Below, piece by piece: positions 17,306 through 26,496 of a DNA stretch of 64,000 bases. The notes beneath the pieces were generated by a model, which was not told the DNA's origin, searched no databases, and saw nothing but the letters and a program-made list of their open reading frames with translations. The DNA is from Acinetobacter junii CIP 64.5 (lineage in GTDB: Bacteria; Pseudomonadota; Gammaproteobacteria; Pseudomonadales; Moraxellaceae). The number at the start of each line of letters is the position of its first letter. Within the stretch, counting starts at the first letter, position 1. Both the position numbers and the translations under genes were made by a program. The DNA lies in assembly GCF_000368765.1 (NCBI RefSeq), contig NZ_KB849655.1, positions 340,977 through 404,976 of the forward strand, given 5' to 3'.

Positions 17306-18451
17306 TTATGAAGTTTTAGCCATATCAATTTGGCGATGTTCAGAGTGCAGATATGCATCTGATTGCATTTCTAACAATCTGGAACGTGTACGTTCAATTT
17401 CAAATGCTAATTTAGATCCTTCATATAACTCAATAATCGAATCTTCTGAATTAATCAATAATTTAACGCCTCTGTCATAGAATTCATCGACCAAATAAAT
17501 AAAGCGACGAGTTCCTTCCGAAAGGAAATCTGTTAAATGTGGAACATTACTAACTAACACAGTGTTGTAGATATTTGCGATTTCAATAAAATCAGCGGGG
17601 CTTCTCGGTTTAAAACATAATTCTGAGAATTCACACCATAAAACATCTTCTGTATGCCCGAGTGTTTCAACTACACGATTATTAATCATAATCGGTGAGT
17701 TTGACTTCACTTGAGTCTGAGTTAATGCATTGAAACGCTCTAACATCCATACTTGAGCATCAGCACTCAATGGATATTTAAACAATTGAGCTTGCTTCAA
17801 TACACGTAGTCTGTAATCAATTCCTGCATCAACATTTAATACTGTGCAATTTTTTTGTACACATTCAATCGTTGGCATGAAACGGTCACGATGGATACCA
17901 TTTTTATATAAGCCTTCGGGTGCAATGTTTGAAGTTGCAACCAGTGTGATACCACGTTCAAATAGTTTTTGAAACAAATCACTCAGGATCATGGCATCCG
18001 TAACATTCGATACAAAAAACTCATCAAAACAAATTACAACAGCATCTTTATAAATCTGATCTGCAACCATATCCAAAGGATTGCGCTGACCAGAAAGTTT
18101 ATTTAACTCTTTATGCACGTGCTGCATAAAGTGATGAAAATGCAGACGTATCTTGCGGCGGAAAGGCACAGATTCATAGAATTGATCCATCAACCATGTC
18201 TTACCACGACCAACACCTCCCCACATATAAACACCTTTTGGGTATGTTTGTCTGCGGAAACGTCGAAATGCTTTTTTTGAAGCTTTATAGCGAGTGAGTA
18301 ACTCTTTCCATACTCGATCTAACTCTTGCACTGCCTGCGCTTGAGCTTCATCAGGCATAAATTGCCCTGACTCAAGAGCTTGAGCATAGCGCTCAGCAGG
18401 CGATGTTGGTGTATATGCAGTGCTATGTGAGTCTGGTTTAGAATTTAACAT
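17306..18451 (-). CDS. zapE: Cell division protein ZapE (AFG1-like ATPase)
   Basis: 381 residues. Walker A GGVGRGKTW at about 78-86 and Walker B ICFDEFFV near 136-144, with TSNIAPEGLYKNG as the sensor/P-loop partner segment typical of the AFG1/ZapE family. The R-rich RRFRRQTYPKGVYMWG lead-in is also family-specific. ZapE is a cytosolic ATPase recruited to constricting FtsZ rings in E. coli. In many genomes it sits near rplM-rpsI; here it is alone between glcB and an AraC-type regulator. Confidence 0.93.
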   Translation of the reverse strand: MLNSKPDSHSTAYTPTSPAERYAQALESGQFMPDEAQAQAVQELDRVWKELLTRYKASKKAFRRFRRQTYPKGVYMWGGVGRGKTWLMDQFYESVPFRRKIRLHFHHFMQHVHKELNKLSGQRNPLDMVADQIYKDAVVICFDEFFVSNVTDAMILSDLFQKLFERGITLVATSNIAPEGLYKNGIHRDRFMPTIECVQKNCTVLNVDAGIDYRLRVLKQAQLFKYPLSADAQVWMLERFNALTQTQVKSNSPIMINNRVVETLGHTEDVLWCEFSELCFKPRSPADFIEIANIYNTVLVSNVPHLTDFLSEGTRRFIYLVDEFYDRGVKLLINSEDSIIELYEGSKLAFEIERTRSRLLEMQSDAYLHSEHRQIDMAKTS

Positions 18452-18569
18452 AAGGCGTTATTGCAATTTTAATTGGTGAAAATTATATCGAACATTGAGT
18501 TCAAAGACATTAGATTTTAGGCTTAATTATCATAGAGTTTAAACATCATAATGTACCATTTTTAAGCAT

Positions 18570-19589
18570 TTAGTTTTTTCGATGATATTGTCGAGGACTT
18601 CGTCCAAACCAACGTTTAAATGCATGGTTAAAGGCTGCTGGCTCTGAATATCCCAAAATTTCTGCAACCTGCTCGATCGAATAGGCACTATTTTCGATAT
18701 ATTTAATGGCTTTTTGTTTAATTAAGCGCTCTCTAATTTCTTTATAACTGGTTTGTAGTTGTTGCAGTTGATGCCTTAATGTTCGTTCAGGAATATTGAG
18801 TGCGCATGCTGTTTCTGACATCGTGGGAATTACCCCATTTTGCATTTCAAGATACCCTTCTACGTACTCTACGATTGTTAAAATACTATCAGAGCTTTTT
18901 TCGAATTTCTCGATATCTTGTAAGCACTTTTCCTCATAAATTCGATAAGTTAATACATCTGCTGAAGGTACTTTTATGTCTAGAATTTCTACGCCATGCA
19001 TAATAAATGCCGCTTGATGACATCCAAACTTAACATCATGTCCATAATAAGCTTGGTAAGCCTCAGTCCATCGCAGATCTTTAGGATGTTCAAAAGGTAA
19101 TTCAATCTGGATTTTAGGGATGTCTAATCGCATCATTTTAAAAATATCTTGCAGGAATTTATATGTACCAGAAATCTCACATTGAGCACGCAACTGCCCC
19201 AAATGAGTATTCAAATCTATTGGAGTGTAAAACAAATAAATTTTATTATCGGTAATATTTAGCTGTAGTGAACCAAACAAATGTGTAAGTTTCTGAAAAC
19301 GTATACCGTTCAAAAGTGCTTTATGTAAGCTTTCAGTGGTGACTAGTAACATCAAAAAAGGACCGTAACCAGCTAATGCATAGTGCTGACCTATTTCGAG
19401 ACCTTGTTCTGGATATATATCCTCGCTAATATGTTTTAAGATATCCCATTCGATTTCGTCTGGAATTATGGTACTTGGATCTAAAGCGTCAGCATGTATC
19501 CCCATATTTGCCAAACGTGCGTCTACATCTATCCCAACATGTCGCATGCCTTGAATTAAATACATCAATCCGAGGATAGATCGCTTCAT
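18570..19589 (-). CDS. AraC-family regulator with N-terminal ligand domain (VirS/OruR type)
   Basis: 339 residues. The N-terminal 200 residues fit the arabinose-binding-like domain of the OruR/VirS subgroup (HIS EDIYPEQGLEIGQHYALAGYG region). The C-terminal HTH_18 domain (about 240-335) has IPERTLRHQLQQLQTSYKEIRERL and ends AFNHAFKRWFGRSPRQYH, read in blocks. It is divergent from a Baeyer-Villiger monooxygenase gene with 155 bases between starts. In Mycobacterium tuberculosis the homologous pair VirS-MymA has the same geometry, so activation of the monooxygenase is a reasonable inference. Confidence 0.9.
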   Translation of the reverse strand: MKRSILGLMYLIQGMRHVGIDVDARLANMGIHADALDPSTIIPDEIEWDILKHISEDIYPEQGLEIGQHYALAGYGPFLMLLVTTESLHKALLNGIRFQKLTHLFGSLQLNITDNKIYLFYTPIDLNTHLGQLRAQCEISGTYKFLQDIFKMMRLDIPKIQIELPFEHPKDLRWTEAYQAYYGHDVKFGCHQAAFIMHGVEILDIKVPSADVLTYRIYEEKCLQDIEKFEKSSDSILTIVEYVEGYLEMQNGVIPTMSETACALNIPERTLRHQLQQLQTSYKEIRERLIKQKAIKYIENSAYSIEQVAEILGYSEPAAFNHAFKRWFGRSPRQYHRKN

Positions 19590-19744
19590 AATCCCAATTA
19601 CTATTCACTAAACTTTAATGTTTTACTCGAAATATACAAATAAGTGTATTGCCGAAATGATCAAGTTTTGCGTCTGTACAATCATATTTAATCTCACCAA
19701 AACCTTTAAACTTGCACAAAATTTAGATGTGTAGGGCGTGGACT

Positions 19745-21259
19745 ATGCGTGATCAAGCCAAAGATGCCATTCAAAAAACAAAAGTTGCAATTATCGGTGC
19801 AGGTTTTGGTGGTTTAGCAATGAGTATTCGATTATTACAAAGCCAAATCAATGATTTTGTAATCTTAGAAAAAACCAACGATGTTGGTGGTACATGGAGA
19901 GAGAACCAATATCCAGGGGCAGCTTGTGATGTTCAATCACACATGTATTCTCTATCGTTTGCGCCTAAAACAGATTGGTCAAAGCGTTATGCTGAGGCTG
20001 ATGAGATTTTTGATTATATTCAAGAAATCACAACTCAATACAAGCTAAGAGACTATTGTAAGTTCAATCATGAAGTTACCAATGCTACATTTGATGAAAA
20101 TCGTAATGTTTGGACTTTAAAATTTAAAGACCAACCTACACTTGAAGCTCAATTTGTAATTTTCGCATCTGGCCCATTACATGTTCCACAAATTCCACAT
20201 TTAAAAGGAATTGAAAACTTCAAAGGTAAAGTTTTCCACTCTTCTCAGTGGGATCACAATTATGATTTGAATGGTAAATCTGTAGCTTCAATTGGTACTG
20301 GTGGAAGTGCGATTCAGTATATTCCTGAAATTGCAAAAGATGTTAAACAACTTTATGTGTTCCAACGTACAGCAGCTTGGGTGATTCCACGTGATGAACG
20401 TAAATACTCTCAACTAAGCAAATCTTTATTCAAAGCATCAAATATCTATCGTCAAATTCATCGTAGTCGTTTGTATTGGACAAATGAGTCACGAGTTGTG
20501 CCAATTGTACAACCACAAATCATGAAATATGGTCAAAAGCTTGCTGAAGCCTTTATCCGCTTCCAAGTAAAAGATAAAGAACTCGCTAAAAAACTTACTC
20601 CAGATTTCGTAATGGGCTGTAAGCGAATTCTAATCTCAAATAAATATTTCCCTACATTCAATCGTAAAAATGTTGAACTAGTCACTGATGGCGTTCAAGA
20701 AATTACAGCGAATGGAATCGTGACTAAAGATGGCAAAGAACGTCAAATCGACTGTCTGATTTATGGTACTGGATTTATTACTGATCCACGTATCTATCTC
20801 AAACACTTTGATTGCTTTGGTCGTAACGGTATTGAGCTGAAACAAGCTTGGAAAGATGGTGCAGAAAGCTATTATGGTATTGCAACCAAGAATTTCCCTA
20901 ATTTATTCCAATTATTAGGTCCGAATACGATCCTTGGTCACAACTCTGTAATTTTTATGATTGAGTCACAAGTAAATTATATTTTACAGTTAATTCAAAC
21001 TGTTGATAGCACTAAAACTCAAGCTGTTGAAGTTAAGCATGCTGTTCAAGATCAATTTAACGATCGCGTACAAGAGCAGTTAAAAGGCACTGTTTGGCAA
21101 GCCGGCGGATGCAGTAGTTGGTATCAAGCTGCTGATGGAAAGAATTTCTCATTATGGCCGACGTACACTTGGAAATATTGGTTAGAGACTCGCAAAGTAA
21201 ATGTTGCTGACTATAATTTCCTTAATAACTCAGCAATTACGAAAACAAATGCAGCGTAG
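19745..21259 (+). CDS. Type I Baeyer-Villiger flavin monooxygenase (EthA/MymA-like)
   Basis: 504 residues from the ATG at 19745; AGGG lies 8 bases upstream, so the in-frame ATG at 19727 is less likely. Motifs: FAD-binding GAGFGG (18-23), GGTWRENQYPG (48-58, matching the long BVMO fingerprint GGTW....YPG...D), FKGKVFHSSQW at 159-169 (FxGxxxHxxxW, the BVMO rather than FMO version), and NADPH-binding GTGGSA. Members insert oxygen next to ketones and oxidise thioethers. The EthA group activates thioamide prodrugs in mycobacteria. It is divergent from an AraC-type regulator and ends at a strong terminator. Confidence 0.92.
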   Translation: MRDQAKDAIQKTKVAIIGAGFGGLAMSIRLLQSQINDFVILEKTNDVGGTWRENQYPGAACDVQSHMYSLSFAPKTDWSKRYAEADEIFDYIQEITTQYKLRDYCKFNHEVTNATFDENRNVWTLKFKDQPTLEAQFVIFASGPLHVPQIPHLKGIENFKGKVFHSSQWDHNYDLNGKSVASIGTGGSAIQYIPEIAKDVKQLYVFQRTAAWVIPRDERKYSQLSKSLFKASNIYRQIHRSRLYWTNESRVVPIVQPQIMKYGQKLAEAFIRFQVKDKELAKKLTPDFVMGCKRILISNKYFPTFNRKNVELVTDGVQEITANGIVTKDGKERQIDCLIYGTGFITDPRIYLKHFDCFGRNGIELKQAWKDGAESYYGIATKNFPNLFQLLGPNTILGHNSVIFMIESQVNYILQLIQTVDSTKTQAVEVKHAVQDQFNDRVQEQLKGTVWQAGGCSSWYQAADGKNFSLWPTYTWKYWLETRKVNVADYNFLNNSAITKTNAA

Positions 21260-21278
21260 TCAATAATTCTTCATAATA

Positions 21279-21306
21279 AGCAGGTTATTCGTAACCTGCT
21301 TTTTTT
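21279..21306 (+). terminator. Terminator of the monooxygenase gene, abutting the next start
   Basis: AGCAGGTTA (21279-21287), TTCG loop, TAACCTGCT (21292-21300), six Ts (21301-21306). The next gene's ATG begins at 21307, directly after the T tract. Confidence 0.9.
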
Positions 21307-22224
21307 ATGCAATCTGTCATTTTAATTTTTCAAATTTTTATTGCAATTAGCTTAGGCTATTTTATTGCACCAAGACTTTCTAAAAATTTGAACAATCTCA
21401 TTTTTAAAATTCTTCCATATTTTTCATATGTGTTATTGGTCAGTGTTGCTTTTGAATTGACACAAGCACTCAACCATATTGACAACCCGACCACAATCCT
21501 CCCTCCTGCACTTTTAATAGCTTTTACCACCTCTATTTTCGCATTTGGTATTTGTTTAATTACATATAAACTTATTGATCGGCAAAGCGTACAAGGCAAA
21601 ATTTCATTTAATCTTTTTTTTAACGCCTTAAAAAATATAGCGAAAGCTTTTTTAGCATTAGGAATTGGTATTCTTTTAGGGCTAATAATTAACCATAGCA
21701 ATATACAGTTTACATTTAATAGCTGGTATCTACTTTTAGTTTTTATCTTTTTAATCGGCATCGAACTCGCACATACACAGTTTGATCGTAGTTGGTTAAG
21801 TTGGAAAATACTCTTAGTACCATTTGCTGCATTTGTAGGTTCATGCTTGGCGTCTATATTAAATTATTATCTTTTACCTAAAGCCTTTAAGTTAAATGAA
21901 GTTTTAGCTTTATCACAGGGTTATGGCTGGTATTCAATGTCTAGCATTCTATTTACTGAATTGCATTCTGCAAAGTATGGAGGGATTGCCTTACTCACTG
22001 ATTTATTCCGTGAAATTTTTGCAATTTTATTAATGTATTGCTTAGGTTGGCGTTTTCCTCGTTCCGCGATATCGAGTGCAGGTGCAACATCTATGGATGT
22101 CACTTTGGCTATGGTCAAGCAATCATGCGGAACTCATTACGTACCGCATGCAATGATGAGCGGGCTAATATTATCTTTATTAGCTCCACTCTTGATCAGC
22201 TTATTTCTGAATCTAAAAATCTAA
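21307..22224 (+). CDS. lysO: LysO-family exporter (DUF340), probable lysine exporter
   Basis: 305 residues with about 8 transmembrane helices. The C-terminal family hallmarks are present: SQGYGWYSMSSIL, then GGIALLTDLFREIFAILL, and SSAGATSMDVTLAMV. These correspond to the LysO/YbjE G-x-GWYS, N-x-x-RE and GATSMD motifs. E. coli LysO exports L-lysine and thialysine. The start codon directly follows a terminator T tract, so there is no ribosome-binding site; this either reflects leaderless translation or means the annotated start is wrong. The gene ends against pyrF. Confidence 0.85.
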   Translation: MQSVILIFQIFIAISLGYFIAPRLSKNLNNLIFKILPYFSYVLLVSVAFELTQALNHIDNPTTILPPALLIAFTTSIFAFGICLITYKLIDRQSVQGKISFNLFFNALKNIAKAFLALGIGILLGLIINHSNIQFTFNSWYLLLVFIFLIGIELAHTQFDRSWLSWKILLVPFAAFVGSCLASILNYYLLPKAFKLNEVLALSQGYGWYSMSSILFTELHSAKYGGIALLTDLFREIFAILLMYCLGWRFPRSAISSAGATSMDVTLAMVKQSCGTHYVPHAMMSGLILSLLAPLLISLFLNLKI

Positions 22225-22239
22225 TTTATTGAATTAGAT
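22219..22239 (-). terminator. Terminator of pyrF overlapping lysO end
   Basis: ATCTAATT (22219-22226), 5-base loop, AATTAGAT (22232-22239). Read leftward, TTAGATTTTTAG gives the T run. It overlaps the lysO stop codon and the last pyrF codons. Confidence 0.6.
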
Positions 22240-22929
22240 GGAAGCTAAAATAGATTTTAACATTTCAGTTGGTTGAGCCGCCTTGGTAATTGGGCGGCCA
22301 ATTACTAAATGAGTAGATCCATCAAGCATCGCTTGCTTAGGTGTTACGATTCGTTTTTGATCATCTGCATTTGTACCTTCAGGTCGAATACCAGGTGTAA
22401 CTAAAGCAAAATCTTGACCCAGCATTTCACGAAGAATTTTAGCTTCTTGAGCTGAACAAACCACTCCATCCAAACCACTATCTTTAGTAAGCTTTGCTAG
22501 ACGTTTTACATGATCAACAGGTTCGACATCTAAACCGATATCAAACAAATCTTCTCTACCCATAGATGTAAGAACAGTCACAGCGATTAATTGTGTTTGG
22601 TACTGACCTGCTTTAAGACGTTCTACACAAGTTTCCATCATCTTGCGACCACCTGAAGCATGAACATTTACCATCCATACTCCAAGATCAGCAGCAGCAC
22701 AAACAGCTTGCGCTGTCGTATTTGGAATATCGTGAAACTTAAGATCGAGAAAAACTTCAAAACCTGTATCTTGTAATTTTTTTACAATCGATGGACCTTC
22801 ATGCGTGAAAAGCTCTTTGCCCACTTTTACTCGACAAAGTGTTGGATCAAGTTGTTCAACAATAGTCATAGCTTCGTATTGGCTTTTTGCATCTAATGCA
22901 ACAATGATACTCAAGAGCTTTTCTTCCAA
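22234..22929 (-). CDS. pyrF: Orotidine 5'-phosphate decarboxylase
   Basis: 231 residues, TIM barrel, catalysing OMP to UMP, the last step of pyrimidine synthesis. The catalytic array is [10 protein letters not shown] with Asp62, Lys64 and Asp67. The phosphate-binding end reads VTPGIRPEG and VIGRPI. In gammaproteobacteria pyrF often lies downstream of the rpsA-ihfB-lapA block. Here a broken gene on the opposite strand (23092-23757) separates them. Confidence 0.96.
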   Translation of the reverse strand: MEEKLLSIIVALDAKSQYEAMTIVEQLDPTLCRVKVGKELFTHEGPSIVKKLQDTGFEVFLDLKFHDIPNTTAQAVCAAADLGVWMVNVHASGGRKMMETCVERLKAGQYQTQLIAVTVLTSMGREDLFDIGLDVEPVDHVKRLAKLTKDSGLDGVVCSAQEAKILREMLGQDFALVTPGIRPEGTNADDQKRIVTPKQAMLDGSTHLVIGRPITKAAQPTEMLKSILASI

Positions 22930-23091
22930 GTCAGTTAAAAGCGCTATTATAAATAGGTTTTTGCAGAAGTGTAAAATATGATTAGCAGGTCTTTGCTTGA
23001 TGTATGTGCATAACCGCTACAATTTAAAAATAAAACAAATGGTAAAATAAGTTATATTTTAATCCTAAAATAACGACAATAAGGAATAATA

Positions 23092-23757
23092 ATGCAAGCT
23101 ATCAAATCGACAGTACAGCACAAAAAAATACAGTTTAGCAATCATCACTTCTTTCATATTCTTAAAAATGAAGATCTGACAATTGATCAAAGGTTAAAAT
23201 TTTTACCAGATTTAGCTCACTTTATTATGAGTTTTTCAGATCTTAATAAATATGTCTTACCTTATGCAAACCCACAGAATAAATACGAAGAGGCAATAAA
23301 CCTACATTGCAAGGAAGATGCAAACCATTGGCCTTGGTATCTATATGATCTAAAAAAACTAAATTTAGATCAGTCTCAATTATTGAGCGATACATTAAAA
23401 TATTTATGGGGAGATAAAATGTCCCCTAGTAGAAAATTATCGTATGAGTTAGTTTCACTAACCTCAAATCAATGTCCTTTTATTCGATATGTTGCTATTG
23501 AAGTGATGGAGGCTACAGGAAATGTTGTATTCAATGTTCTTAATGAGATAACTAAAGAGACACATCTAAATCTAAAATTTTGTAGTGAAATACATTTATC
23601 ACATTAGACTGGGCATACTATTGGTGCTGGAACAGATGTTTTTGATGATTATCCAACGTCTACAGATATAAAATTAAAATCGATTATCGTGATTGAAAAA
23701 AGCTTTAATGCTTTTGCCAAATTTATGGATCAGCTAGAAAATAAATTAAAAGAATAG
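23092..23757 (+). pseudogene. Heme-oxygenase-like diiron oxidase family gene with an in-frame stop
   Basis: ATG with a good AAGGAA ribosome-binding site. The frame runs 171 codons to TAG at 23605-23607, then continues in the same frame for another 49 codons to a second TAG (23755-23757). Residues H72, D76 and H79 form an HxxxDxxH, E137/E140 lies in a VMEATG helix, and the second motif reads HLSH-stop-TGH. The stop thus sits exactly where the Asp/Glu ligand of the second HxxxD/ExxH motif belongs. This layout matches heme-oxygenase-like diiron oxidases (HDO, for example UndA), which use (D/E)xxH, E and HxxxDxxH to bind two irons. No substrate can be assigned. It is either a pseudogene or a recently mutated allele. 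Confidence 0.75.
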
Positions 23758-23801
23758 GTCTTTGGTTGAAGATTTAAAATTAAAAGCGTCTAAAAATACA
23801 A

Positions 23802-23831
23802 AAAGGCTATTTCACTTATGAAATAGCCTTT
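23802..23831 (-). terminator. Terminator of the rpsA-ihfB-lapA block
   Basis: 13-bp perfect stem AAAGGCTATTTCA (23802-23814) / TGAAATAGCCTTT (23819-23831) with a 4-base loop. Read leftward it is followed by TTTTTGTATTTTT, 16 bases past the lapA stop. Confidence 0.9.
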
Positions 23832-23846
23832 CGAATATTAAAAATA

Positions 23847-24209
23847 TTAAAACGTTGTCGTTTTATCATTGGCGTGAACATCTAAAACAGTTTTCTCATG
23901 CCGAACACTCGAAGCAGCTTCAGCTGCAGCTTGCTGAGCAAGTTGAATCTGTTCTTTTCTCAAATGATCAATATCTTTACGCAAGCGCTTAATTTCCCAA
24001 CTATTTTGAAAAACTCGGAAAACTTGTACACCCAGTAATAATCCAACCACGACACCTAAAGCAAGTGTTAACAAAAGCAATAAACCTAATCGCATCGCTG
24101 GAACTTGAGTAAATAATAAATCTACTTGCAATTCAGCTGGATTCTGTAAAACTAATGCTAATGCGTAACCAAATATAGCAACAAGTAATGCAATTAATAC
24201 ATAGCGCAT
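23847..24209 (-). CDS. lapA: LapA-domain membrane protein (DUF1049)
   Basis: 120 residues from ATG 24209; a GTG at 24218 is in frame, but GAGG lies 8 bases before the ATG. Two transmembrane helices (about 3-20 and 39-60) are followed by a cytoplasmic coiled coil (IKRLRKDIDHLRKEQIQLAQQ in blocks). LapA works with LapB and FtsH to control LpxC turnover and so LPS synthesis in E. coli. It lies directly downstream of ihfB as in many relatives, but the usual partner lapB does not follow. Confidence 0.85.
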   Translation of the reverse strand: MRYVLIALLVAIFGYALALVLQNPAELQVDLLFTQVPAMRLGLLLLLTLALGVVVGLLLGVQVFRVFQNSWEIKRLRKDIDHLRKEQIQLAQQAAAEAASSVRHEKTVLDVHANDKTTTF

Positions 24210-24239
24210 AATTGGCACCTCACTTATTTAATTTATTTT

Positions 24240-24542
24240 TTATTTAATTGACTCGTTTACTGCATCACGAAGAGCTTTACCTGGTTTGAAGTGTGGTACT
24301 GCTTTTGCTGCAACATCAACTGCCTTACCAGTTTTAGGATTACGGCCTAGACGTGGTTCACGATGATGTAATGCAAAGCTACCAAAACCACGAATCTCAA
24401 TACGATCACCACTCGAGAGCGCTTCAATCATTTGATCAATCATGATCTTAACTGCATCCTCAACCAAAGGCTCAGCTAAGTGTGGGTTTTTAAGTGCAAT
24501 CCGTTCAATTAAATCAGATTTATTAAGTGCTTCAGTCGTCAT
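24240..24542 (-). CDS. ihfB: Integration host factor subunit beta
   Basis: 100 residues, DNA-bending HU/IHF fold. The beta arm carries [12 protein letters not shown] with the intercalating proline, and [22 protein letters not shown] (in blocks) is the family signature. The N-terminal [12 protein letters not shown] matches the beta subunit (HimD). It heterodimerises with IhfA, which is not in this window. IHF is relevant to the sigma-54 promoter at 63030, since activators of that class often need IHF bending. AAGAGGT lies before the ATG. Confidence 0.95.
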   Translation of the reverse strand: MTTEALNKSDLIERIALKNPHLAEPLVEDAVKIMIDQMIEALSSGDRIEIRGFGSFALHHREPRLGRNPKTGKAVDVAAKAVPHFKPGKALRDAVNESIK

Positions 24543-24603
24543 TGATGACCTCTTTAATTATCGCTACTTTTCAATGTTTTTAATAATAACCTGTTTAAAT
24601 ACA

Positions 24604-24641
24604 AAACGGTAGCGCAGTACATAAATACTACGCTACCGTTT
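24604..24641 (-). terminator. Hairpin in the rpsA-ihfB gap
   Basis: 11-bp perfect stem AAACGGTAGCG (24604-24614) / CGCTACCGTTT (24631-24641) with a 16-base loop. No long T run in either direction: a partial terminator or processing site. Confidence 0.5.
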
Positions 24642-24657
24642 ACAGTATTTTTGTATA

Positions 24658-24693
24658 AAAAAGTACATCTCTGTTACAAGAAATGTACTTTTT
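24658..24693 (-). terminator. Terminator after rpsA
   Basis: AAAAAGTACAT (24658-24668) / ATGTACTTTTT (24683-24693), followed leftward by a T run. It lies 6 bases past the rpsA stop. Confidence 0.8.
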
Positions 24694-24699
24694 AACAAA

Positions 24700-26382
24700 T
24701 TACTTCATTTGAGCTTTAATTAAGTCACCAATAGTCTTAGGACCATTGCTTTCTGCAGCTTGAGTTGCAGCAGCTTGGCGAGCGTTGTTTACAGCTTCTT
24801 TCTCTTCAGCTTCGTCTTTCGCTTTGATAGACAAGTTGATAGAACGAGACTTACGATCAACGTTGATGATCTTCGCTTCAACTTCTTGACCAACTTCTAA
24901 GAACTTAGTTGCATCTTCAACGCGGTCACGATTGATTTCAGAAGCTTTAAGAGTTGCTTCGATGTCATCAGCTAATTTAACTGTAGCACCTTTAGCATCA
25001 ACAGCTGTAACAGTACCTTTAACTAAAGCACCACGTTCATTCGCAGCTAAGAAATCATTGAATGGATCGCTGTTTAATTGCTTGATACCAAGGCTGATAC
25101 GGTTACCTTCAGCATCTACAGATAAGATAACTGCTTCAACTGTGTCACCTTTCTTGTAACGACGGATAGCTTCTTCACCTTGTTCGTTCCAAGAAATATC
25201 AGACAAGTGAACTAAACCGTCGATACCACCAGATAAACCGATGAAGATACCGAAGTCAGTAATAGACTTGATCGTACCAGAAACTTTTTCGCCTTTCTCA
25301 TGAGATTTAGCAAACTCTTCCCATGGGTTAGCACGAGTTTGTTTGATACCTAAAGAAATACGACGACGTTCTTCGTCAACTTCAAGAACCATAACATCAA
25401 CTTCATCACCAATCTGAACTACTTTAGATGGGTGGATGTTTTTGTTTGTGTGGTCCATTTCAGAAACGTGTACTAAACCTTCAACGCCTTCTGCGATTTC
25501 AGCAAAGCAACCGTAGTCAGTTAAGTTAGTAACGCGCGCTTTAACGATAGAACCTTTAGGGTAACGGCTCATGATCGCTAACCATGGATCTTCGCCTAAT
25601 TGCTTAAGACCTAAAGATACACGATTACGCTCGCGGTCAAATTTAAGTACTTTAACTGTAACTTCTTGACCAACTTCAACAACTTCTGAAGGGTGTTTGA
25701 TGCGTTTCCAAGCCATATCTGTGATATGAAGAAGACCATCAATACCACCAAGATCAACGAATGCACCGTAGTCAGTAAGGTTCTTAATAGTACCAGTAAC
25801 TGTTTGACCTTCTTCAAGTTGAGCAAGTAATGCTTCACGGTCAGCAGAAGATTCAGCTTCCATAACAGCACGACGAGATACAACAACGTTGTTACGTTTA
25901 GCATCAAGCTTGATTACTTTGAACTCTAACTCTTTACCTTCAAGGTGAGTTGTGTCACGAATAGGACGAGTGTCAACTAAAGAACCTGGTAAGAATGCAC
26001 GTACAGGACCGATGTCAACAGTGAAACCGCCTTTAACCTTACCAGAGATAACACCAGTAACGATTTCGCCGTCTTCAAAGATTTTCTCAAGTTTAGTCCA
26101 AGTTTCAGCACGTTTCGCTTTTTCACGTGACAAAACAGTTTGACCCATACCGTTGTCAAGCGCTTCAACAACTACGTCAACAGTATCGCCAACTTGAACT
26201 TCAAGTTCACGTTGTTCATTTAAAAATTCAGCACGATCAACAACGCCTTCAGATTTAAGGCCAGTGTCGACAGTAACCCAGTCAGAATCGATACTAACAA
26301 CAGTACCTTGGATGACTGCACCCTTTTCAACGTTGAGGTTTAATTCACTTTCTTCAAAGAGGGCTGCAAAAGATTCGGTCAT
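24700..26382 (-). CDS. rpsA: 30S ribosomal protein S1
   Basis: 560 residues with six S1 (OB-fold) repeats, each with the G-x-V-x-x-I/L...G-F/A-F/I-V-x-x...G-L-H/V pattern. Clear examples are [40 protein letters not shown] and [21 protein letters not shown]1 brings structured mRNAs to the 30S subunit and has an N-terminal segment (FAALFEESE) for S2 docking. The cmk-rpsA-ihfB order is conserved across gammaproteobacteria. The 114-base gap upstream should hold the rpsA promoter. Confidence 0.98.
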   Translation of the reverse strand: MTESFAALFEESELNLNVEKGAVIQGTVVSIDSDWVTVDTGLKSEGVVDRAEFLNEQRELEVQVGDTVDVVVEALDNGMGQTVLSREKAKRAETWTKLEKIFEDGEIVTGVISGKVKGGFTVDIGPVRAFLPGSLVDTRPIRDTTHLEGKELEFKVIKLDAKRNNVVVSRRAVMEAESSADREALLAQLEEGQTVTGTIKNLTDYGAFVDLGGIDGLLHITDMAWKRIKHPSEVVEVGQEVTVKVLKFDRERNRVSLGLKQLGEDPWLAIMSRYPKGSIVKARVTNLTDYGCFAEIAEGVEGLVHVSEMDHTNKNIHPSKVVQIGDEVDVMVLEVDEERRRISLGIKQTRANPWEEFAKSHEKGEKVSGTIKSITDFGIFIGLSGGIDGLVHLSDISWNEQGEEAIRRYKKGDTVEAVILSVDAEGNRISLGIKQLNSDPFNDFLAANERGALVKGTVTAVDAKGATVKLADDIEATLKASEINRDRVEDATKFLEVGQEVEAKIINVDRKSRSINLSIKAKDEAEEKEAVNNARQAAATQAAESNGPKTIGDLIKAQMK

Positions 26383-26496
26383 GATATACCTGATAAAGTC
26401 AGCGGTCTTGGATCAGACAAGGCCGGTTAAGTTAAGTTGTTACATTGTCCAAAAGATCTGATCAAGCAATGCTTCAACTGAAAGTTAAATCAATAT

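Noticed and set aside
26119..26134. Possible parS-like site (TCACGTGA core, 13 of 16 positions) inside rpsA
   Set aside because: It lies in coding sequence on a conserved protein segment, is 15 kb from parAB, and is a single copy in the window; three mismatches are too many for a reliable parS call. A second core at 34120 matches only 10 of 16.
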